A stretch of DNA of 7,758 bases from Candidatus Fermentithermobacillaceae bacterium UBA3951 (GTDB lineage: Bacteria > Bacillota > Sulfobacillia > Fermentithermobacillales > Fermentithermobacillaceae): NCBI GenBank assembly GCA_002385465.1, contig DGDN01000007.1:1-7758 (forward strand), written 5' to 3'. The notes below the pieces were generated by a model. It was not told the DNA's origin. It was given only the letters and a program-made list of their open reading frames with translations, and made no database searches. This document shows positions 1 to 5,638 of the stretch, piece by piece. The position numbers were made by a program, and so were the translations under genes. How positions within the stretch are numbered: position 1 is the first letter of the stretch; every line of letters starts with the position of its first letter.

Positions 1-49
1 CTGATTTGTAATCAGTAGGTTGGGGGTTCGATTCCCTTCGCTGGCTCCA
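1..49 (+). tRNA. tRNA-Thr (anticodon TGT), 5' end outside window
   Basis: The 3' part of a tRNA is visible. The anticodon loop TTTGTAA lies between CTGA and TCAG, giving anticodon TGT (Thr). A T-arm follows with loop TTCGATT and stem GGGGG/CCCTT, including two G-T wobbles. The acceptor 3' strand is CGCTGGC, the discriminator base is T, and CCA is encoded at 47-49. A T discriminator fits bacterial tRNA-Thr. Reading the anticodon as GTA (Tyr) breaks the anticodon stem, so Thr is preferred. The acceptor 5' strand, the D-arm and the first base of the anticodon stem lie upstream of the window. No terminator-like hairpin follows directly. Confidence 0.93.
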
Positions 50-137
50 TGCATTTCCCCCATTTGTCTACCTACGATACCAAGCTTCTCAATGGGTCCT
101 GGCGGAAGTGTGCACCGTCAAAACATGGGACCGGCGT

Positions 138-166
138 TTGAGCGGAGTCACGCTTAAGCATATTCT
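138..166 (+). promoter_or_regulatory. candidate sigma-A-type promoter for the glutamate-synthase-like gene
   Basis: TTGAGC (138-143) and TATTCT (161-166) are separated by exactly 17 bp. Each matches the -35 and -10 consensus at four of six positions. A transcript would begin near 173 and carry a leader of about 100 nt before the GTG start at 274. This is a motif match only; the rest of the 50-273 spacer shows no convincing gene. Confidence 0.4.
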
Positions 167-170
167 GGGA

Positions 171-193
171 TTTGGCAGGTTTGGCATGCTAAA
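171..193 (+). promoter_or_regulatory. operator-like repeat near the inferred transcription start
   Basis: TTTGGCA occurs twice in direct repeat (171-177 and 180-186). The second copy is half of an imperfect palindrome, TTTGGCATGCTAAA (180-193), symmetric at 12 of 14 positions. It sits just downstream of the candidate promoter, where a repressor could block initiation or elongation. No regulator gene lies nearby and the motif is not one I recognise, so the role is inferred from position and symmetry only. Confidence 0.22.
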
Positions 194-273
194 GCCGCGG
201 AAGAAGCGAGGAAAGCTTTCTGCCTTCCAGGGAACACTTCCATCGAGAGTTTCCTAGATGGAGGCGAGCGCCC

Positions 274-1605
274 GTGCTCAACCGGCTACTTTACGCAATC
301 GGCAACCCCATAACAGACGAGGTTTTGGAACTAATCCTTACCGAGGATTACCCCAATAACCCATTTGAGGTTGTGACCGTGGCCGAAAAGCTCGGCCTCA
401 GGGCAATCGTAGAAGCGATGATGCGGGCGCAGCTGGGAATGCCGCTCCAAAGGCCTTTCGGAAGCCCGAACGTACTCTCCCCCTGGCACAAGATATTCCT
501 TAATCCCAGACAGCTCCATCACTTGCCTACCGCGGATCTCAAAGAGATTGATACAGAGACGGTGATAGGGCCTAGGGCGAAAAAGCCGCTCAGACTCGAC
601 ATCCCCATAATGATAACCGGGATGTCCTACGGAGGCTCCCTCAGCTTGAAACTCAAGATGGCTCTCGCGAAAGGCTCTGCAATGGCCGGGACTTCCACAA
701 ATACGGGAGAGTCGGGGTTGGCGCCTGAGACCCGTGGGCTGGCCAAATATATGGTTGGGCAGTACAACCGCGGACACTTCCTGAGAGGGCATGAGGCCTT
801 GAGCCGGCTGGACGCGATCGAAGTCCAGTGTGGCCAGGGCGCCTTCGGCGGTGGTGTGGAGTCTACCATGCCCGCGGCGGGAATAGACGATCACCTCCGA
901 AAGACGATGGGCCTTAAGGAGGGGGAGGATGCGGTCATCCACGCAAGACACCCGGGTAAGGACACCCCCGAAGCTATCGTTAATCTGGTCAATGAACTGA
1001 AATCCCAATATGACGTTCCCGTGGGAGTGAAGATCGCTGCCTCGGACTTCATCGAGCTGGATCTCGAGGTGATCGCGCGAAGCCGTGCCGACTTCATCGT
1101 AATCGACGGCTCGGAAGGAGGTACGGCGGTCGCGCCGCCCACTCTGGAGGACGACGTAGGGCTCCCAACCATATACGGTCTTGTCAGGGCGGTGGATTGG
1201 TTAAACGCCAAAGGGATAAGGGAGCGTTTCAGCGTGATCGCGGCCGGAGGGCTGAAGACGCCCGGTGACTTCCTGAAAGCAATTGCTCTTGGAGCAGACG
1301 CGGTGTACATAGGCTCCATAGCGGTCCTGGCAGCCATTCATACACAGATTGGAGAAGTAGTCCCCAAGGCCGCGCCGGCACAGATGGCCCTTTACACGGG
1401 CCGCTATTCAGATAAGCTGGACGTGGACAAAGCGGCAACGGCCCTTTCTAACTTCCTCAAGTCTTGCGTGGCCGAGATGAAGCTCGCGCTCCAAGCAATA
1501 GGGCGGAAGTCCACCAGCGAGCTCACCCGGGACGATCTCGTCACCGTGGATAAGGACCTTGCTGGGTTCGCCGGCATAAGGTACGCCGGAAGCGCCAGGA
1601 AGTAA
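274..1605 (+). CDS. FMN-binding glutamate-synthase-like family protein (GltB-type FMN domain only)
   Basis: This 443-residue soluble protein matches the FMN/synthase domain of the glutamate synthase large subunit as a stand-alone TIM-barrel protein. Visible motifs are GMSYGGSLS (116-124), TSTNTGESG (140-148), QCGQGAFGGG (185-194), GVKI (251-254), DGSEGGTA (278-285) and the phosphate-binding strands AAGGLKT (323-329) and GADAVYIGS (340-348). An N-terminal stretch of about 100 residues precedes the barrel, as in YerD-like stand-alone members. There is no glutaminase (amidotransferase) domain, and no GltD-type reductase gene is adjacent. Only two cysteines are present (C186, C398), and the Cys-rich segment that binds the 3Fe-4S cluster in true glutamate synthase is absent. 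Classical electron flow from GltD to FMN through that cluster is therefore unlikely. The GTG start is preferred because GGAGG (260-264) lies 9 nt upstream. The fold is well supported; the reaction is not established and may be another FMN-dependent amino-acid or amine oxidoreduction. Confidence 0.9.
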   Translation: MLNRLLYAIGNPITDEVLELILTEDYPNNPFEVVTVAEKLGLRAIVEAMMRAQLGMPLQRPFGSPNVLSPWHKIFLNPRQLHHLPTADLKEIDTETVIGPRAKKPLRLDIPIMITGMSYGGSLSLKLKMALAKGSAMAGTSTNTGESGLAPETRGLAKYMVGQYNRGHFLRGHEALSRLDAIEVQCGQGAFGGGVESTMPAAGIDDHLRKTMGLKEGEDAVIHARHPGKDTPEAIVNLVNELKSQYDVPVGVKIAASDFIELDLEVIARSRADFIVIDGSEGGTAVAPPTLEDDVGLPTIYGLVRAVDWLNAKGIRERFSVIAAGGLKTPGDFLKAIALGADAVYIGSIAVLAAIHTQIGEVVPKAAPAQMALYTGRYSDKLDVDKAATALSNFLKSCVAEMKLALQAIGRKSTSELTRDDLVTVDKDLAGFAGIRYAGSARK

Positions 1606-1661
1606 GAGAAGTCAGCGGCCACTTGTTCTAAGTGCCTCCAGGTCGTCTCGCCCGCTTCACT

Positions 1662-1694
1662 GTGCTCATGGGCCTAGCGACCCAGGTCGAGCAC
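1662..1694. repeat. imperfect inverted repeat between convergent genes
   Basis: GTGCTC (1662-1667) pairs with GAGCAC (1689-1694), and inside it TGGG (1669-1672) pairs with CCCA (1681-1684) across an 8-nt loop, with a few unpaired bases between the stems. It lies in the 121-nt gap between the ends of the glutamate-synthase-like gene and capA, where a bidirectional terminator would be expected. Neither strand has a T-run after the stem, so it is not a clear intrinsic terminator. The octamer CCAGGTCG also occurs twice in this gap (1638-1645 and 1682-1689). Confidence 0.25.
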
Positions 1695-1726
1695 GAAAGA
1701 ACACCCAAATGAGAGCATCTATTACG

Positions 1727-3067
1727 TCAGACCTCTATGACGGCCGTTTCCCCTTCGATGCGGACCTCGGTGCCGTAAGGCGATGAGAGCTTCTGCATCC
1801 TCTCTAGTATCCGCCGGGCGATATCTTTCCGCGCCAAGACGGGTCTGCCGCGCTGGGACCTGGGTTTGTCCCAGCCCAAGTACAAAGGATAGAGGACCGC
1901 ACGCCTAAAGTTTCCGTCTTCGTATTGAAGCGATCCCAAGACGCTCTCCCAGTACACCACGTCTGCCGGGAAGCCCCTCGTGTCGTTCAAGCTCCTTCGG
2001 TCGTACATGTCCGCAGGAGTGGCATCGAGCCCAAGCCCCGCTCTTTGGTAGATGTCTTGGGGGTGCTTGCGCACCAAGTCGTTCTGGAATACGAAGTTGC
2101 CGAGGCTGTAGAAAATGGGCTTCCCCTTGTAGATCTCTATTCCTCTAAGGACGTGGGGCCCGTGGCCCAAGAAAGCATCGGCGCCTGCGTCTATAGAAGC
2201 CCGGGCGAAGGTTTCTATGAATTCTGCGGGGATATCTCTCTGGAGACGGCTTTCGTGGGCGTGTAGCGAGAAAAACACCCAGTCGGCTTGGCGCTTCGCA
2301 TCTTCTATCCACTTGGTTATCTCGGAAACATCCTGGGCATTGGGTTCGGTGCGGACACCGGGCCTTTCTGAAATCACAAACCTCTGGCCTGCAAAAAGGA
2401 GCTCTCCTTCTTTTTCATGAAGGTACCCTGCCTTCTTGGCCTGGGCTTTCAGGGCGGATAGCCCCAGCGACTCTTCCATGTTTCTCAAGAAGTCCATCTG
2501 CTCCTTGGTGACCCCGAAGTAGGTTGTGTACCTTAGGGGTGAAAGACCGGGACGTCCTTGGAAATCCGGCCTCTGGTGGCCGGCCCTCCCCCAGGGGGCA
2601 AAGGTTGAGCTTGCCGAGAGGAGGGCAACCCGACCTTTCGGAGTCTCGAGGTAAGCGGGCGACCTCGCTTCTCCCAGGTTTTCACCGACTCCTGCGTGGC
2701 ATATTCCGGCCCTGTCCAAGACCTCGCTCGTTATTCGCAGTCCTTCGTAGGAATAATCAAGGGAGTGATTATTGGCTCTAGATACCATCTGGAAACCGGC
2801 CCATTTGAACTCTTCGACCAATGAGCTCGATGCTCCGGCGTAAGTGCCCCCGCTGTCTGCCGCAGGTACGCCTTTCCAGTCGTTAAGGAGGACTTCCAGA
2901 TTAGTAAACCCCGCCGTGTGATCGCGAATTATGTCGAAAACGGCTAGAAAATCGGCTTCCTGGTAAGGGGAAATGGGAGTTGTGAGGAACGAGTCGCCGG
3001 TTACAGCAAGCTGAAACTTCCCGTCAACGCCTCTTATGTTCCTAGTGTCTTTAGTTTCTCGGGCCAA
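1727..3067 (-). CDS. CapA family protein (PGA_cap-type metallophosphatase fold)
   Basis: The product is about 446 residues from the TTG at 3067. It carries the CapA series of calcineurin-like metal-site motifs: TGDSF (D25), TNLE (N56, E58), ANNHSLDY (N100, H101, D104), SLHAHES (H269, H271, E272), LGHGPHV (H302, H305) and YSLGNFVF (320-327). These correspond to the metal and phosphate ligands of the family. Some relatives act in poly-gamma-glutamate capsule synthesis or anchoring; many stand-alone ones have no known substrate. No signal peptide or membrane anchor is visible, so it is probably cytoplasmic. No pgsB/capB or pgsC/capC partner is present, which argues against calling it a capsule gene. 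A longer reading from GTG 3076 is possible, but that GTG lies inside the strong SD sequence. The gene converges with the glutamate-synthase-like gene and diverges from the DUF1538 operon. Family call is firm, function open. Confidence 0.9.
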   Translation of the reverse strand: MARETKDTRNIRGVDGKFQLAVTGDSFLTTPISPYQEADFLAVFDIIRDHTAGFTNLEVLLNDWKGVPAADSGGTYAGASSSLVEEFKWAGFQMVSRANNHSLDYSYEGLRITSEVLDRAGICHAGVGENLGEARSPAYLETPKGRVALLSASSTFAPWGRAGHQRPDFQGRPGLSPLRYTTYFGVTKEQMDFLRNMEESLGLSALKAQAKKAGYLHEKEGELLFAGQRFVISERPGVRTEPNAQDVSEITKWIEDAKRQADWVFFSLHAHESRLQRDIPAEFIETFARASIDAGADAFLGHGPHVLRGIEIYKGKPIFYSLGNFVFQNDLVRKHPQDIYQRAGLGLDATPADMYDRRSLNDTRGFPADVVYWESVLGSLQYEDGNFRRAVLYPLYLGWDKPRSQRGRPVLARKDIARRILERMQKLSSPYGTEVRIEGETAVIEV

Positions 3068-3070
3068 ACC

Positions 3071-3080
3071 AATCACCTCG
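3071..3080 (-). promoter_or_regulatory. near-perfect Shine-Dalgarno of the capA-like gene, decides its start
   Basis: On the minus strand this reads CGAGGTGATT. GAGGTGATT is the full complement of the 16S rRNA anti-SD AATCACCTC. The TTG at 3067-3065 follows at about 8 nt from the GAGG core, an ideal spacing. The upstream in-frame GTG (3076-3074) is part of this SD and has no good SD of its own, so TTG is the preferred start. Confidence 0.7.
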
Positions 3081-3172
3081 TGTTAGTCCTTCGCCTCAGC
3101 ATTTCCGACTCCTGCATGGCCTTTAGGGGAGTTTTCAGTATGCTGCGGAGCCTTTCGCCGCCTGCACCCAAC

Positions 3173-3181
3173 TGGTACAAT
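3173..3181 (+). promoter_or_regulatory. candidate extended -10 promoter for the DUF1538/P-II operon
   Basis: TGGTACAAT is an extended -10 element: a TG, one base, then TACAAT, five of six to consensus. No recognisable -35 lies 17 bp upstream, which extended -10 promoters can tolerate. Transcription would start near 3188 and leave a leader of roughly 115-130 nt before the membrane protein. No convincing promoter for the divergent capA-like gene was found in the same spacer. Confidence 0.35.
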
Positions 3182-3205
3182 TGAGGAGTAGTCTGCCTAT
3201 CCGTG

Positions 3206-3245
3206 TCTTCGCCGGAGAGCAAGTTGAAAAAGCGCACGGCGGAGA
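3206..3245 (+). promoter_or_regulatory. leader hairpin that would mask an SD sequence
   Basis: TCTTCGCCG (3206-3214) can pair with CGGCGGAGA (3237-3245), nine base pairs with one T-G wobble, around a 22-nt loop. The 3' arm covers the 5' half of GGAGAAGG (3241-3248), the SD in front of an ATG at 3257. Folding would hide that SD. This is a hand-found pairing with no covariation evidence. Confidence 0.3.
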
Positions 3246-3302
3246 AGGCCATAAAGATGCTACGAATACTACGCAGCGATAGCCTGACAGTCTTAGTATG
3301 CA

Positions 3303-4823
3303 TTGGGGGAGTTGATTGCGCTGGCGGTTCTGGGAGAAAAGTTCCGGGAAGTAGTTATGTCAGTCTTTCCAGTCGTCGTGATAGTGCTTGTTCTCAGCGT
3401 CACTGTGGTCCCCCTCGAGCCGGTCGTGCTTACCCGTTTCCTCGTAGGAGCGTTGTTTATCATCATAGGGCTTTCCATTTTCCTCTTTGGCGCCGAGATC
3501 GGTGTTGCCGCCATAGGCAATCACATGGGTTCCGCAATAGCAAACAGTAACAAACTGTGGATTGTCGGGGCCGCGGGATTGGGACTAGGCTTCCTTATAA
3601 GCATCTGTGAACCCGATCTCCACATCCTTGCGGGTCAAGTCAGCAAGGTGACATCGGGGGTCATCTCCAAAGCGTCCCTTGTCGCTTATGTTTCCCTTGG
3701 CATCGCCGTCTTCTTGGCGGCGGGGTTTCTGAGGATCATCAAGAACGTAGCCCTTCGATGGGTGTTTATTGCATCCTACCTGATTATCTTCGGTCTGGCC
3801 CTCTTCTCGTCGCCAGAGTTCGTGGCGATTGCTTTTGACTCGTCGGGGGCAACTACGGGAGCCATGACGGTGCCTTTCATGTTGGCTTTGGGTCTTGGGG
3901 TCTCATCGTTAAGAGGAATCGCTTCTGAAGAGGACAGCTTTGGTTTGGTCGGTATCGCCTCGGCGGGAGCGATCGTGCCCGTGCTCTTAATGAGCGTCCT
4001 ATCTCCGTCTGCAAAGGTTTCGGGGTCTTTGCCGCCGGCCGGTGCCGAAAACGGTTCGATACTGGCCCCATTCGCGGCAGCATTTCCCTTGGCCATGAGA
4101 GACATCGGCATCTCCCTTTTCCCCCTTGCGCTTCTCTTCTGGATCTTCCAAGTGAGGTATCTCAAGCTTTCCAGGCGGCCGCTTTCCAGAATCCTGAAGG
4201 GGCTCGTCTACACCTTTGTAGGACTCACGCTCTTCCTCGCCGGCGTGAACGCGGGGTTCATGGATGTGGGGAGCATAGTTGGGTACGTCCTTGCATCTTT
4301 CGAGAACAAATGGATTGTTGTCTTGGCCGGGCTCTTTTTTGGGCTGGCGGTAGTACTTGCGGAACCCGCGGTCCACGTTCTCGTCAGACAAATTGAGGAC
4401 GTCACAAGCGGGTACCTTACGGGGAAGGTGGTTTTCCCCGCTCTTTCGCTGGGGGTTGGCCTTTCGGTGGCGCTGTCGGCCCTCCGGATAGTGGTTCCCG
4501 GCATCAAACTGTGGCACTACCTGCTTCCGGGTTGGGCACTGGCTACGGGCTTAAGCCTTTGTGTTCCCAACCTTTTTGTGGGGATGGCCTTTGACTCAGG
4601 AGGCGTGGCATCGGGGCCCATGACCGCCACGTTTATCCTGGCCTTCGCCCAAGGTGCCGCCGAAGCCATTGAAGGAGCGGATGTCATGGTCGAAGGCTTT
4701 GGAGTCATTGCCATGGTCGCTCTTACACCGGTCATAGCGTTGCAGGTATTGGGCCTTCTGTATGCGAAAAAGTCGGTAAAGGAGGCGGAGCCCGGTGGCA
4801 CAGAATGCCGAGAGGAAGTATGA
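3303..4823 (+). CDS. DUF1538 family integral membrane protein, internally duplicated
   Basis: This is a very hydrophobic 506-residue protein, or about 500 if it starts later, with many membrane segments. It contains two DUF1538-like repeats offset by about 251 residues. Repeat 1 has CEPDLHILAGQ (E103, P104, D105) and AFDSSGATTGAMT (177-189). Repeat 2 has AEPAVHVLVRQ (E354, P355, A356) and AFDSGGVASGPMT (429-441). The distance from the EP motif to the FDS motif is almost the same in both (76 and 77 residues). Such symmetry is typical of transporters and channels, but I know of no established substrate for the family. The start is uncertain. TTG 3303 has no SD; CTG 3321 sits 9 nt after GGGGGAG (3305-3311); ATG 3357 would remove the family-like segment LGEKFREVV. 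An in-frame stop lies at 3294. The 3' end overlaps the P-II gene by 29 nt, indicating translational coupling. Confidence 0.88.
   Translation: MGELIALAVLGEKFREVVMSVFPVVVIVLVLSVTVVPLEPVVLTRFLVGALFIIIGLSIFLFGAEIGVAAIGNHMGSAIANSNKLWIVGAAGLGLGFLISICEPDLHILAGQVSKVTSGVISKASLVAYVSLGIAVFLAAGFLRIIKNVALRWVFIASYLIIFGLALFSSPEFVAIAFDSSGATTGAMTVPFMLALGLGVSSLRGIASEEDSFGLVGIASAGAIVPVLLMSVLSPSAKVSGSLPPAGAENGSILAPFAAAFPLAMRDIGISLFPLALLFWIFQVRYLKLSRRPLSRILKGLVYTFVGLTLFLAGVNAGFMDVGSIVGYVLASFENKWIVVLAGLFFGLAVVLAEPAVHVLVRQIEDVTSGYLTGKVVFPALSLGVGLSVALSALRIVVPGIKLWHYLLPGWALATGLSLCVPNLFVGMAFDSGGVASGPMTATFILAFAQGAAEAIEGADVMVEGFGVIAMVALTPVIALQVLGLLYAKKSVKEAEPGGTECREEV
3305..3311 (+). promoter_or_regulatory. SD-like GGGGGAG inside the called N-terminus of the DUF1538 gene
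   Basis: GGGGGAG followed by TTGATT gives GGAGTTGAT, one mismatch from the extended SD GGAGGTGAT. It lies two codons into the reading from TTG 3303 and 9 nt before an in-frame CTG at 3321. It suggests that initiation may occur inside the longest open frame, at a rare CTG, with product starting MAVLGEKFREVV. Confidence 0.35.
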
Positions 4824-5454
4824 GCTTATCTCCGTAGTGGTGAACTTCGGCACAGGTAGTAAGGTGCTCAGGGCTGCCAAGGAACTCGGAGTAACCGGAG
4901 GGACGGTCCTTCTAGGGAGAGGGACTGTCAAGAGCTCCTTGCTTGAATTCCTAGGACTCACCGATATAAGGAAAGAGATCGTGCTTATGATAGCCGACAC
5001 CGAGACGGCCGAAAGAGCCCTTAACGAACTCGACAAGCAGTTTAGTTTCGCTAAGCCGAACCACGGCATCGCCTTCTCCACCGATGTCGTCGGGCTCTTC
5101 GGAATGCGAGATTGCCCATCCTACAAGTCGCGCGGAAGCACAGGTGGTGAAGACATGTACAAGGCGATTTTCACGGTCGTGGATAGAGGGAAGGCCCAGG
5201 AGGTAATAGACGCTGCGACGGCTGCAGGTTCGAGGGGCGCAACGGTGATCAATGCCCGGGGCTCGGGTATCCACGAGAAGAAAATGTTGTTTTCCATGCC
5301 CGTCGAGCCGGAGAAAGATATTGTCATGATCTTGGCCCAGGATTCCCTTGTTGAGCCGATATCCACCGCCATAAGGAAAGCCCTCAAGATCGACGAGCCA
5401 GGAATGGGGATAATGTTTGTCCTCGACATCAACAAGACCTTCGGGCTTTACTGA
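4795..5454 (+). CDS. tandem double-domain P-II family (GlnB-like) regulator
   Basis: At 219 residues it is twice the usual P-II length and consists of two ferredoxin-like P-II domains. Domain 1 spans about 8-104, with VVVNFGTGSKVL, GGTVLLGRG (35-43) and PNHGIAF (88-94). Domain 2 spans about 121-219, with GATVINARGSG (148-158) and PGMGIMF (202-208). P-II proteins are cytosolic trimeric sensors that bind small effectors and control transporters and enzymes. Both halves depart from GlnB. The T-loop region has no uridylylation-type tyrosine, the TGxxGDGKI B-loop is reduced to a GIxF-type motif, and the C-terminal Arg-x-Arg is missing. Classical ATP/2-oxoglutarate sensing is therefore doubtful. 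The GTG start has GGAGG (4781-4785) 9 nt upstream, inside the end of the membrane-protein gene. Overlap and shared terminator make that membrane protein the likely target (inference). Confidence 0.9.
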   Translation: MAQNAERKYELISVVVNFGTGSKVLRAAKELGVTGGTVLLGRGTVKSSLLEFLGLTDIRKEIVLMIADTETAERALNELDKQFSFAKPNHGIAFSTDVVGLFGMRDCPSYKSRGSTGGEDMYKAIFTVVDRGKAQEVIDAATAAGSRGATVINARGSGIHEKKMLFSMPVEPEKDIVMILAQDSLVEPISTAIRKALKIDEPGMGIMFVLDINKTFGLY

Positions 5455-5490
5455 TTGGGATTTCGCAAGTTCACTTCTTATGAGCCAGAG

Positions 5491-5522
5491 CCGGCCGCGT
5501 CTTTCCGCAGGCCGGTTTTTTT
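5491..5522 (+). terminator. intrinsic terminator of the DUF1538/P-II operon
   Basis: CCGGCC (5491-5496) pairs with GGCCGG (5510-5515). The stem extends inward by GCG/CGC across a bulged A at 5509, leaving a 6-nt loop. Seven T residues follow immediately (5516-5522). It lies 36 nt after the P-II stop codon and is a textbook rho-independent terminator, closing the two-gene operon before the peptidase gene. Confidence 0.9.
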
Positions 5523-5638
5523 CTTGCCTGTATAACCTACAGTTGGCTTCATCGCAGACCTCATTCTCTACGCGTCACAAGGTTTGACGATGCTTCTGTG
5601 GAATTCTTCCCCGAAGTTTCATGATAGGGGGGTTATCC

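Noticed and set aside
49..141. A 30-codon ORF starting at the end of tRNA-Thr.
   Set aside because: It starts within the encoded CCA, has no SD and shows no recognisable features.
331..1008. Minus-strand 225-codon ORF inside the glutamate-synthase-like gene, with smaller ones at 627-869 and 891-1337.
   Set aside because: They are antisense shadows of a gene with strong family motifs; their translations show no family features.
3073..3303. Minus-strand 76-codon ORF upstream of the capA-like gene, its stop overlapping the capA SD.
   Set aside because: It has no SD at its ATG, no recognisable motif, and fills a divergent promoter region. An overlapping upstream leader gene cannot be excluded, but nothing supports it.
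274..5454. A shared glutamate or nitrogen pathway linking the glutamate-synthase-like protein, CapA and P-II.
   Set aside because: The link rests on family names. The genes lie in different orientations and units, the first lacks canonical glutamate synthase parts, and CapA lacks capsule partners.
5531..5536. TATAAC as a -10 box for the peptidase gene.
   Set aside because: The -35 position falls in the terminator stem with no consensus match, and the preceding TG is not at the extended -10 spacing.
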